Below, piece by piece: positions 11,153 through 22,130 of a stretch of 64,000 nucleotides of DNA. The notes beneath the pieces are model-generated. The model had not been told where the DNA came from. It saw only the letters and a list, made by a program, of their open reading frames with translations, and made no database searches. Position numbers and translations under genes: made by a program. The stretch's first letter is position 1. Each line of letters begins with the position of its first letter. Source of the stretch: Nelumbo lutea (lineage: Eukaryota > Streptophyta > Magnoliopsida > Proteales > Nelumbonaceae); contig JAKGHH010000004.1 in assembly GCA_022828595.1 (NCBI GenBank), forward strand, positions 85,154,270-85,218,269. The letters run 5' to 3'.

Positions 11153-11834
11153 TCTCAATTATTTCACCTTTGAATATACACTACAATCTCACACTCTTCA
11201 CAAGACTTATCTCACTTATGATACTACCAACTTCACATACTTCAACTGCACATTACACACTACACTCTAAAGCTGAAATCATTCAGTCAACACATCAAAC
11301 ACTTGGACTGCATACTGCAGAACTAATTACACACAAGGTCTAGGAGTTCACTTTTAAGCATTTAGAATCATAGATATGTCAGCCACCACAACACAACCAT
11401 CACCACACCACTACTATCGTGGACTTCAACAATCTACTACTCTTCTTTCAGCATACATGCGAGCAAGAAAACAAAGGAACATGACTGATATGTGTATCAG
11501 TCTCACCCAACACCACAACAACTAACTTTTGAAGCACAAAAAATTAGCATTCACAATCCATTTTTGAGCACACGACAGTAGTGTCCATACCTGTATACGT
11601 CCAACCTTCTTCGTACACTGAATAGAGGGTCAAGTATACCACTTCAACGACCACCACAACACCAGCTAGAGGCATTCTCACCTCTAGACCCTTAAAACGA
11701 CAACTCCTTTTCAGCCCTTTATCGAGTCTCCAATCAGGTCAACTGTAGGATGATGAAACCTACTGTGAAGCTGGCAGCGAACCCAAGAAGAAGACAATAG
11801 CAAGAAAACACGAAACCTTATTGCTTTGATACCA

Positions 11835-12118
11835 TGTGAATAAACCCTAGTTGATTCTAGGTCAAAGTAGAGAAGAAGAAAGAAGAAAGAAAAGAGGAAA
11901 AATAAGAGTATTTGGCCAGACTAGAAGAGAGAATATGAAAAATCCCTCTCCTAGCCAACCCACTTGAATTTTATTCATAAAACTTAGAGTTACAAGAAAG
12001 ACTATTTTGTCCCTCATAGAAGATGGGACACATAACTTAAACTCATATACAATAGACCTTTCACTTTCAAGAAGATAAACCAGAATGACCAAAATACCCC
12101 TGACCGAGCATTCTAACA
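11835..12118 (-). repeat. 5' LTR of the 7.76-12.12 kb copia element
   Basis: 284 bp, minus orientation, adjoining the primer site at 11823-11834. It is followed by the target duplication ACCTT. Confidence 0.9.
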
Positions 12119-12123
12119 ACCTT

Positions 12124-12918
12124 GAAAGTTGAAACCCTAAGGTGGTTGGAAAATTCTTCAAACCCAAAGACTATCATCTAATGGTGAACCAGTGAATTAC
12201 AACATCCTCAAAAAGCTACTTATTAATCCTTGCTTGTGGAAAACATATTCATATCTAAACAAAGAGAGAAAAGAAAAAGCAGAAAGCAAATACAATTGAT
12301 TGTGTACTAACCTATATCTAATTCAGAACTCCTAGACATTTGACTTGCCACAGGGGGCACCTCAAAAGTGACTCAAAACCATGGCAAGCCAGCGCAGACC
12401 CAACATTATCTTATATCCTCCTCAATTGACTGTGAAAATGTTTCTATTTTTTTCTATTTTTTATAACGAAAACAACTGCCATGTATTTACCAAACCAACA
12501 TGGGAGTTTGAAATCCCCTCTAAATGGTTTACACCAGATACCAACTTATGTTGACATCCATCAATCCCAATTAACATCAACCCACTCGGTAATGGTTTCC
12601 CTCTGATCAGAAGTCCCTTTTCAAGGAATTGTGTTCAGAAAACCATGATGGCATCATGATTGCAATCATCCAATAAAACTTATTGCAGAAACAGGACAGC
12701 AGTTCTATTCATGAGGTTTCCATCTCTGGGGGATCAAAACACAGCACCATTCAAGCTATATTTTATAGATCATTTCAGGACAAATGCTCAATATGGATTT
12801 TTGACCTACGAGTTACAGCCACTTAAAAGTGAAAGCATCACCTTCATTATAGGGAAAATCCAAGTAAAAAAATAAAAATAAAAAACTTGATTATGTAATA
12901 CAGTTAGTTGTGTGTGAA
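12124..12918 (-). other. downstream flank and probable 3' UTR of the kinesin gene
   Basis: No open gene. The stretch immediately below the kinesin stop (12919) is AT-rich and probably holds its 3' UTR and poly(A) signals, but I cannot fix the end. The copia element entered about 800 bp downstream of the stop. Confidence 0.45.
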
Positions 12919-15900
12919 TCAAGAAGGCTGTAGGGACCTTCTATCATTTTTCAGACCTCTCAGCTTAAGTGGGCTCCATATGAAGTGTCTCTTCTGCAGT
13001 GCAACCACTGTTGGATGCTTTGGCTTCCAAGAGCTGGTCTGTGTTGGGGGACTTCCCAAGAATTTACTCTTAGAGACAACTGGTGTTGCCTCCGCGGCTG
13101 CATTCCTCAGTCCTGGTAACGGTGAGAATATCCTTGAAACCCTCCGAACCATCCTTGTATCCTTTGCAAATGATCGTCCACCCATATCACCAACATTTTT
13201 TGATCGGTTCAGTGGCGTCATCATTGGATTTAAGTGGGATTCAGGGCGAAGAGTTGCAATCGAGATTCTCCTCTTGGGCTTCTCAACCTGTGTTGTTGTC
13301 TCTGGAGGTCTGACAGCAATCGAGACCCGCCTCCTTGGCATCATCAGAGTCCTGGTGGAAGTTGCTGTTGTTTTCTTAGACAAATTCTCTCTATCCTCTG
13401 TTGATATCGAGGCAAGTGTTGTAATTCCAGTTTTGCGAAGTGGAGCTGGAGGAGGCAATAGGTTGGTGATTCCTCTCAGTGGCAATCTAGGTTTAGAAGG
13501 ACCCAATGGCGGTTTCTTCTGTGTTGCAGCCTTTTGACCAAGTTGTTGAGATGCCAATACTGATGATTTAGTGAATGGAGCAGCAGCTTTAGTTTCCTGT
13601 TGGAGTCTGGCTTTCCTTTCTTCTGCTAACTGGTTTTCAAGGTCTCGAACCTGTGAAGAAGTTTCACTTATTATGTTAACTAATGGGATTAAAACTTGAG
13701 CTGAAATTGATGAATAATGAATAAAATAAGCTGCTTGCTTCTTCCTCCGATTTATTATCACCTTTTCCTGAAGGTTTCTGCAGAGATGTTCTCGGGCTGC
13801 AAACCTTAATTGCAATGACTGCAAACTGTCTTGTAGTTTTTTTGTTTCTTTCTCATCTTGCTTTAGCTTCTCTGCCTGTCAGTAATATAACAGTTGAGAT
13901 GCATATATTTTGACACACATAAAGGATTTCATTTTGGTAGATCAATCATGTAATTTATATGAAGTAAGTGATGTACCATCTGTTTGTACTTGAAAAGCTC
14001 AGTGGGATCTCCCTGCTTACGAGCAGGGCCATGCTCAATTCCCCTCACTCTACTGGCAAAGTTCAGAGAGCAAATCGTCTCTCCCAAGTCTGCAGCACTT
14101 GGGCTAATCTGTACAAACATTAGAGTCTTGCAATCTCCTCCTGCGCGTTGAGTCCCAGCTAGCGTTAAGTCGTTGAGAAAGGAAAAGAAGGTCCAGAAGA
14201 AAACAACATACAGAAAGAGAATTACGAAGGTAAACTTCAAAATAAGGGAGTAAGCTCACCTAGAGAGCTTTGCAACAAATGGGTGAGCTTTGAATTCCTG
14301 CTTAAACAACAAAGTTGACAAAAACAATTAGGAGAAACAAATGTAAACAGATGCAAAGAAATATCTGAGCCTCTGATGTGTTTGTGTGTGTTAGAGAGAG
14401 AGAGAGAGTGCCTGTATGGAATGTGGGCTGTCTTGGATGCTAGAGCAGAAATAACATCACCAAGTGCCGAGAGGGACTTGTTAATGAACTGTGACTCCTT
14501 CAACCTTTCTCCCTCCACTTCAATTCTTCCAAGACGCTCACTACCTGCCAGGTCTACCAGCCAAAGGTGGCTCCTGGTCCTCTGCCCATTTATCAAATTC
14601 TCGCCCTTAACAGTTATACGCAACAGACTGCAGTCAGAGGATTTGGTCGTTAGCCACATAAAAGGAATATTCTGGTCATCTTCACGTATCAATTTTGAAA
14701 CCATTTTTTAATCTTCACTTAACCCATTGGACATTGGCTTTTGCTGCTCAAGACTAAACTCTTCAGACTAGATTCTATTCACCCCTTAGACTTTTCTGAT
14801 TCTTGTAAACACTTAAAATTCCAAAACCCGGGGGGGGGGTGTCAAACCAAAGGAATATTTTGGTCATCTTCACGCATTAGTTTTGAAACCATTTTTTAAT
14901 CTTCACTTAACCCATTGGACATTGGCTTTTGCTGCTCAAGACTAAACTCTTCAGACTAGATTCTATTCACCCCTTAGACTTTTCTGATTCTTGTAAACAC
15001 TTAAAATTCCAAAACCCGGGGGGGGGGTGTCAAACCAAAGGAATATTTTGGTCATCTTCACGCATTAGTTTTGAAACCATTTTTTCATCTTCACTTAACC
15101 CATTGGGCATTGGCTTTTTGCCGCTCAAAACTAAAATTCCAGGGGAGGGGGGAGTCAAACCATAATAAAGAGGTTAACAATTCCAAACCCAGCCAGCAAG
15201 AACTAACTACAGAAAAGGAAGATTGGGAAATCAATACAATACCAGTGTGAGCGGCTACTGAGTTCATTAGCATTAGTTGATCCAACAGATCTGGCACAGC
15301 TTCCGGTCTTAAGCAGCTCCCACACCTCATCTGTGGAATATACCCGAGCTTCAACTAGTCCCGGAACCTCCTGGGTCCCCTCTGCTGCTTGCTTTACCTC
15401 TAACCTTTTGTTAATTTTCAAGTAGTGCAACAAAATGTAAGCCAATTTGTTCTCTCTCCACTTTTTAATTGAAATGAAAACTACCCATTTCTCTAATTTA
15501 TCAAAGGTGAAGACTACTTACTTTTTTGGAGGTTGATTGGGATTCTCCACCAGAAGATCCCTAATCTTCTCATTGTATACCTCTAGCATACTCACGAACA
15601 ATTCGTATTTCATAGTACTACATCTCTCTTTGGAAATTCTAAACAACTCCTCCAAGGTCCTATAGTTAACTCCTCTATTCTCAGGTGTTCCTTCCATTGT
15701 AAATGTCTTCCCAGTTCCTGTCTGCCCATAGGCAAATATACAGACATTGTATCCATCCAACACCGAGGTCACAACAGGTAAAGTCTGAGCAAAGACAGCC
15801 TCTGGAGATTTTATTAGTCAAACAAAAGGATATAAATCAGTAAATAAATTAACTAGGTTAAGATCTTTATAGAGGCAAACCATAGATCTAAATTGATAAA

Positions 15901-17062
15901 TTACACCAAGAAAAATTGATAAAAATGTCAATGGTTTTTCTTCTAATCTTTACCTTCCCAATTGCAGAGTAGCAAAATCTAAACTAAATGTATTGGACAT
16001 AAAAAGAAATAAGGTTTACCTTGATTGTCCTTAGGTCCAAATATATGATCAAACTTGAATTGCTTTCTAGACGAGTCAGAACATATAATCTGTAGCTCAG
16101 TTTCTTGAGATGGATCGAACTCTACCACTGAAGAAGAACCACTTGCAATTTCATCTTGGTTTAAAGGCCTACATCTGCAGAAGACCCTTATGTTGCCCTT
16201 AAGCTCAATTACTTCGTTATAGAGTCGCTTCCGCTCAGAGCTTTCCTCAAGATACTTCTTCTTCAGTGTTTCATGTTCAGTCCCTGAAAGCAAGAATAAG
16301 AATCATCAGGGAGTGGCAAGAAGATCCATCACTAAAACGTAAACAGGGAAAGCAAGAACCATCAGGAACCCGATTCACAAAACGTACCGAGAATCTGAAG
16401 AGAGGACAAGACATCGGAGCCAAGAAGTGACTCTGCACTGATGCCCTTGACGACATCAGAAAGAATCATGCGCTCTTTCTTCAAATTCTGCAACAGGAAA
16501 GTTAGAAGTCAGTATTCCCTGCTACTGATATTGGACTTCTGGGATTAAACTTATCATGAGTCTACCTGTAGTGTCGTGCTCATGGCATCAATCTTCTTCA
16601 ACAATGGAAGGCCACGCTGTTGATCCAATAAGTTTTCTTGGCTTCCAGTTATGGTCTTGCCGCCCTCTTCTGAAAAAAAAAAAAAACACTAACCAGTAAA
16701 TTTCAGAGACAAAAATGAAATTGCAAAAGAGAAATAATTCCAGATCAAGGGAAGAAAGAAGAATTGCACAAGTTGGGTTCACCGAATTTCATCTGAAACG
16801 AAATCCTGACAACACAAATCAAAATTTAAACAAGCAACAAAGCGGAAATCAAAGATATACTAACCCAAGTCAGAACTCGGTGGAGGATTTAGTTCATGAT
16901 CTGTAACGATTTCGTATTTTTCCGGCACAGTATCTTGGCTTTTTTCTGAAACACCATTCACGCATTTCAGATCATCGATTCAAAAAGGAAAAGAAAATGA
17001 AAGAAAAAATAACAGGGAGAAAAGAAGAAATCGAGGAGATTAGAGGATTCTGTACCTTCCAT
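12919..17062 (-). CDS. KIN14S: kinesin-14 motor protein, KIN-14S type, 12 coding exons, 753 aa
   Basis: Exons (plus coordinates): 17056-17062, 16865-16945, 16566-16669, 16388-16487, 16020-16283, 15522-15801, 15243-15404, 14412-14627, 14260-14297, 13977-14140, 13762-13875, 12919-13650. They sum to 2262 nt and stay in frame from ATG (17062) to TGA (12919-12921). Residues about 1-125 form an N-terminal neck. The kinesin motor begins near residue 127 ([11 protein letters not shown]) with P-loop GQTGTGKT at 211-218, switch I SSRSH at 328-332 and switch II DLAGSE at 358-363. A short coiled coil ([12 protein letters not shown], then [14 protein letters not shown]) and a basic Ser/Arg/Pro tail follow ([21 protein letters not shown], then [14 protein letters not shown]). 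Motor-near-N-terminus layout and tail match the Arabidopsis KIN-14S group; family members are ATP-driven, usually minus-end-directed microtubule motors. All introns have GT-AG ends except intron 8, which starts GC (14411-14410). No frame damage is seen, so it is probably functional. Confidence 0.93.
14661..15169. repeat. 188-bp tandem repeat (2.7 copies) in kinesin intron 7
   Basis: Copies start at 14661, 14849 and 15037, each with AAAGGAATATTYTGGTCATC. The first two are nearly identical across 188 bp, including a run of Gs before GTGTCAAACC; the third is shorter (ends near 15169) and more diverged. They fill most of the intron 14628-15242, and the first copy starts 33 bp from the splice acceptor of exon 8. 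Confidence 0.92.
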
Positions 17063-17084
17063 GGCGTGATTGTTCTTGAAAAGC

Positions 17085-17165
17085 AAATTTCAGAGCTAGT
17101 GTGTTTCTCTGCGAGCGAGAGCGAAAGCGAGAGAGAGAGAGAGAGATTTCCTTTCTTCAAAGTTC
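17085..17165 (-). promoter_or_regulatory. CT-rich 5' leader of the kinesin gene
   Basis: Plus-strand GAGCGAGAGC followed by (GA)n at about 17129-17146 reads CT-rich on the coding strand, about 65-85 bp upstream of the ATG. Pyrimidine-rich leaders are common in plant genes. No convincing TATA box was identified. Confidence 0.5.
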
Positions 17166-17338
17166 AAACGGTCATATAGGGTTTTGGTTTCGATTCGATT
17201 TTGAATTATAAACCAATATAGGCCGTTGGATGGGAGGCTCCGTTTAACGGCTACTTCGGGAGCCTTCTTTGAATCATTTAACGAGATGGTCTTTAAACGG
17301 ACAGAGTTACAGAGGTTGGGACATTTGTTGTCACCGTG

Positions 17339-17929
17339 CGTTGGAGTTCACATATGCGCCCCACAAAAGTGCGCCCCACTGCATTGACTTGGGCAAGGTT
17401 CAAAGTATAGACACGTATTGTTCCAGGACCTCTCCATACGCCCCTACAGTGGGTGTATTGGAGTCTGACCGGTTCAGGGGTGGAAGAGCTCTAAACTGGC
17501 CCCCCTGAATCAGTTTTGAAAAAATTAAAAAAAGCGAAAAAAATGTATTGATTCGCCCAATACGCCCGATACACCTCTATTGATGTATTGGACATATCGA
17601 TATTTTGAACCTTAGAATTGGGATATGCTCTTCACACATGGCGCCTCACAATGACATCACAGACGCATTCCACCGTGCATTGGGAACATCCATAAATAAT
17701 AACACGCAAGTACGGGAGTTCCAATGTACGGTGGGGTGTGCCTGTAAGATTGGTGTGAGACACCATGTGTGAGGAGCAGATCCAATGCTTGTCCCAATCA
17801 TATATGGGAAACAACTAGCGATGATAGTAAATGTTGAGACATCATCACGAGATGAGTATACAGTTGGGGTGTGCTGTGGAGCATTGTGAGGCACCCTTTT
17901 GTGGGGTGCAATTGTGAACTCCAAGCGTT
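17339..17929. mobile_element. possible DNA transposon relic with about 35-bp inverted ends
   Basis: The left end (17341-17375: TTGGAGTTCACATATGCGCC, then CCACAAAAG) pairs with the right end (17890-17928, complement TTGGAGTTCACAATTGCACC, then CCACAAAAG). The interior is non-coding. I could not fix a target duplication, so the superfamily is open. It lies between the kinesin 5' side and the next copia element. Confidence 0.55.
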
Positions 17930-18011
17930 GTAGGCTTGTAGCTGAACTAAATTGATTTAGGTGAAGGTGGAATGAATGAATTCACATCTGCACCCTATAG
18001 AATATCCTGAC

Positions 18012-18796
18012 AGTTGGAAAATGGGGTCATTGTAACTTTGGAGGAGAAGCTCTGAAGAGCGTCTGAAGACATTGTCTTTAGAACGTTATTTGCCTCCACT
18101 CAGTTTCACCGAGTTTGTTGTTGGGTTACAGGCAAATCCGTTCCTAGGATACAACAGAGCCTTGGGCGAGAATCTGCAACCGACAAAGTTGAAGAATCTC
18201 CAAAGAAACCTTCTATGAGACTGTAGTAGACCGGATTGAGAAAGAGAGAGAAAGTGGATTTCGAAAATGTGTGTTTTTGAAGTCTGATTCATGCTCCTTA
18301 AATAGTTAATGAAGAGGTATTAAGAAAAGGTAGGTGTTGGTTCAGAGAAGGCACCTTGAACAGTCATAATTTCAAACATTGTGACTATTTAAAAAGTAAT
18401 TTACAGTTAATGACTGTTAACTTTGATCTCATCAACGGTGATCAATGGTCAGCATCGCACCAAAACCAAAGCTGCCCTTTGCGAGTTACGTGGGTGTGCG
18501 CGAAGTGTGAGCAGAGTGCACCTCTAAAGCACTTTATTGCGACGCACACACGCGCGCATACGCGCCGCGTGGTATCAAACCCCCATACTCTCCTCTACTA
18601 TTTCTAAGGAATGTAAATCAACTCTTATTAAAATACTTGAACACAAAGCTTATAATTTTCCAATGTGGGACAAGTTCAAAACTGAGTTTTGTAAGAGAAA
18701 AGCTAATTTTTCAATCAAGTGTGCATGTGCAATTTCTCATGTAATTAACCAATCAAACCCATTGAATTTAATCTCTTGTGAGATTAAAATCCAACA
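18012..18796 (-). repeat. 3' LTR of the 18-24 kb copia element
   Basis: Ends TCCAACA on the plus strand; pairs with 23432-24242. Confidence 0.88.
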
Positions 18797-19342
18797 ATCT
18801 CCCACATTGATTGATCAATTACATAGTTTTCTCTCAATCCAAACTATTATGACACAGTTATGCATACAAAAGGTGTTTATCAACTTAAACCTTTTGTTAG
18901 TATAGATATCTCAGAGCCTTGTCAAAGTTATTGGTGGTAAGACCTTAAACGAATTACTCTCAAGGCAAACCGGAGACACCCATACACAAAAAAATGTCCA
19001 ATCTCCGCAAGAATTTCAAGTTTTGCTCAACACAGTTATGGCCATGTGCTTCTTTCCTGGTTTCATGAACAATCCCGAGAGCAAACCCAAACTCTCATGA
19101 GAAGCGGCACCACTTCTATGTTCACATAGGTGAAGTTCCACTATGTTTTCCGTTATTTGACACATTTTAGAACTTCATTAAGAGTTTAACTCAACCTCTC
19201 ATCATAACGGACGACACTTTTATGTTGTGATGGGAAATTTCTCAATGTCAGTGCTAACAATCACATTGCTGTAACTTGTTGCTACCCATTAAACCCAATA
19301 CTAATGGTTTTTCAGTTCAGGTCAAGTTACCATTACAGGTGA

Positions 19343-20963
19343 CTAAGTAAAAGGTTTTAATCCCATATCTTTGGTTGTCATTCTTACCAATTCTCTAGCC
19401 AAATCCATGGTAAGAGGATCAACAAAGTTTTTACTTGACCTCACATAGGTTATAGTGATGATTCCATCTTGAATCAGTTGCCTAACAAATTCATATCTCA
19501 GACTTATATGTTTGGACTTACCATTGTAGGTACAACTGTAGGCTCTTGACAGAGTTGTCTCATTATCACAGTAAATGGAAATTGGAGGCATTAGACTAGG
19601 CCAAAGTTTTATATCCAATAATAAATTCCTAATCTATTTAGCCTCTTTTCTAGCACCCGCTAAGGCTATGAATTCAGATTCCATGGTCGAGTGAGATATA
19701 CAAGTTTGCCTCTTGGGATGCCCAAGAGATCGCACCCTCACCAAGAACAAAAATCCATCCAGAGGTGAACTTGTTATCTCCATTACCAGTAATCCAACTT
19801 GCATCAGTGTACCTTTCTAGTACAGCTGGATAATCATAGTAAAACAAGCCAAGTTCCAAGGTTCTCTTGAGATACCCAAGAACTCTTCCAATTGCCTTCC
19901 AGTGCTTTGCACCGGGATTACTTGTAAACGACTGAGTTTATTTACTGCAAATGCAACATCAGGTCTAGTACAAAGCATAGCATACATCAAGCTTCCTACT
20001 GCACTAGCATACTCAAGTTGTGCAATTGCTCTACCAATATTTTCTACTAGTTTTATAGTAGAATCAAATGGCGTGCTATATTCTTTAAACCCTAAATGCT
20101 TAAATTTCTCAAGTACTTTCTCAATATAATGTGATTGGCTTAATGCATAACCCTATTATTTTTTTTAACTTTTATTCCCAAGATGGTATCTACTTCTCTT
20201 AAATTTTTCATCTTGAAGACAGAGGATAAGTAGTTTTTTAGTTTCATTTATACCAACCATATTTGTACCCACAATAAGCATATCATCAACATAAAGACAT
20301 ACAATTACTCAATAATTTTCAGGGAATTTTGAGTAGATGCATCTATCAGCACTATCTACTTCTCTTAAAATTTTCATCTTGAAGACAGAGGATAAGTAGT
20401 TTTTTAGTTTCATTTATGCCAACCATATTTGTACCCACAATAAGCATATCATCAACATAAAGACATACAATTACTCAATAATTTTCAGGGAATTTTGAGT
20501 AGATGCATCTATCAGCACTATTATGTTTAAAACTAAAAGCTAAAATGAAAGAATTAAAATTTTCATATCACTGTTTAGGTGCTTGTTTTAATCCATATAG
20601 TGATTTAACTAGTTTACAGACTTTCTTCTCATTTCCAGGAAGAACAAATCCTTTTGGTTGTTCCATATAAACCTCATCATTTAAATCATCATTTAAGAAA
20701 ACAGTTTTAACATCCATTTGATGAACAAATAAGTGATAAATGTATGCTAATGCTATGAGTGTTCTAATAGAAATTGTTCTAGCCACTGGTGCATAGGTTT
20801 CAAAGTAATCAATCCATTCATTTTGACTAAATCCTCTGGCTACCAATTTAGCCTTAAAAATTTGTACAGTTCTATCAGTGTTGTATTTTCTTCTAAACAC
20901 CCATTTACATTTTATTTGTTTTGATCCTAGTGACAGGTCTATTACCCATGTGTTATTTGACAT
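19343..20963 (-). pseudogene. copia RT and RNase H, with internal duplication
   Basis: The RT N-terminal part is at 20568-20963 (KCKWVFRRKYN, VHQMDVKTVFLN, SLYGLKQAPKQ). The catalytic LYVDDMLIV motif reads from about 20290 on the minus strand and again from about 20455, because the region is duplicated. RNase H follows at 19343-19860 (YTDASWITGN, then IYCDNETTLSRA and SKHISLRYEFVRQLI). Frameshifts separate the parts. Confidence 0.85.
20187..20518. repeat. 166-bp tandem duplication inside copia RT
   Basis: The segment starting TATCTACTTCTCTTAAA at 20187 recurs at 20353 with very few differences. It carries the RT YVDD motif, so the decayed RT has two copies of the active-site region. Confidence 0.9.
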
Positions 20964-20989
20964 ATTGAATCCATTTCATCATTTATAAA

Positions 20990-22130
20990 TTACATCCAAA
21001 AAGCAGCTTCTCTAGAGGCCATGGCCTCACTGCAGGTTTTTGGATCATTTTCAATATTCAGGACAATGGGTATTTTATTTAAAATATTCTCTCTATCAGC
21101 CTCAACCAAAAACACAATTGACTGAGTAGAGATAAAATCTGAACCTAAGTATTTCTTTGTTCTTTGTCTTTGACTTCTTCTAGGTCCTATTGTATGTGTT
21201 ACAAATGTGTTATTTCTTCTTTCAGTCTCATTATTATCAACAGGTATTGAGATTTGAGTTTCTCTTTCAGGTTCTCTGTCATTTTCTGTAGATTTAGAAC
21301 ACTGTTTATTTTCAAAGAATTCAACATCTCTAGTTTCAATTATTATGTTGGACTCTAAGTCTAAAAGCCTATAGGCCTTGCTATGTTCTACATATCCAAC
21401 AAGCATACTTCTCTTAGCTCTGTCATAATTTGATTCTTTTAGGATCTAGAACTCTATAATATGCTAAGCACCCCCACATTTTTAGATATGTTAAATTAGG
21501 CTTTCTTCACGTCCATAATTCATATGGGCATTTGTTATCAACTCTAGAAACAATTCTATTATGTAAATGATAGGCTGTTAGGAGTGCTTCCCCCCCACAA
21601 GTTTAAGGGTGCATTAGCTTTTAACAACATGTAGTTTATCATTTCTATAAGTGTTCTATTTTTCCTTTCGCCAGGCCATTCTATTGAGGGGTATAGGGAG
21701 CAGAACACTGATGTATTATTCCAAAACTTTCACAGAAAGAATTAAACACATTTTTAAAGTATTCAACACCCCTATCACTAGTTGATTTTCAACTTCAGTC
21801 TTGTACAATTTAAACATGTCAAAGGCTTCATCCTTAGTTCTCATAAGGTAGACATAGGTGTACCTAGAAAAGTCATTTATAAATGTTATGAAGTACCTCT
21901 TACCTCCTCTAGTTAATACACCATTGAGTTCACAGATGTCGGAATGAATTAGTTCTAGAAGTTGAGAATTTCTCTCAACACTAGGAAAAAGTTTCTTAGC
22001 CATTTTAAATTTTACACATATCTCACATTTTTCAGTCGATTCATTACTGTAAGCAATTATACCAAGTTTGCTCATGTTCTTTATGGATTTAAAATTCAAG
22101 TGTGCTAATCTATCATGTCATAAAGAGAAA
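20990..22130 (-). pseudogene. copia integrase
   Basis: The frame 21716-22099 carries the zinc-binding end (EKCEICVKFKMAKKLFP) and core start (LIHSDICELNG, YFITFINDFSRYTYVY). The C-terminal part is at 20990-21406. The intervening part is frameshifted. This would be the DDE integrase of the element; it is inactive here. Confidence 0.83.

Larger units (their letters stand above)
7760..12118 (-). mobile_element. Ty1/copia retrotransposon with internal deletion, both LTRs present
   Basis: LTRs at 7760-8046 (287 bp) and 11835-12118 (284 bp) are closely alike (roughly a dozen differences by eye), with terminal TGTTAG...CACA in minus reading. A perfect target duplication ACCTT flanks the element (7755-7759, 12119-12123). 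The primer site TGGTATCAAAGC (minus, 11823-11834) resembles the initiator-Met tRNA site, and a G-rich polypurine tract adjoins the 3' LTR (plus 8047-8057). Domain order on the minus strand is gag, integrase C-terminal part, RT, RNase H, as in copia. The interior from the gag zinc knuckle to the end of integrase is missing, and RT and gag are frameshifted, so it is non-autonomous. Confidence 0.92.

Noticed and set aside
11818..11834. tRNA-like sequence ATGGTATCAAAGC
   Set aside because: It is the retroelement primer site complementary to a tRNA end; no cloverleaf surrounds it.
12908..13537. 209-codon plus-strand frame
   Set aside because: It is the antisense shadow of the last kinesin exon, whose minus-strand reading matches a known plant tail region and closes the spliced CDS.
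16997..17179. Small plus-strand frame rich in Glu/Arg/Ser near the kinesin start
   Set aside because: It is the antisense of the CT-rich leader and first intron.
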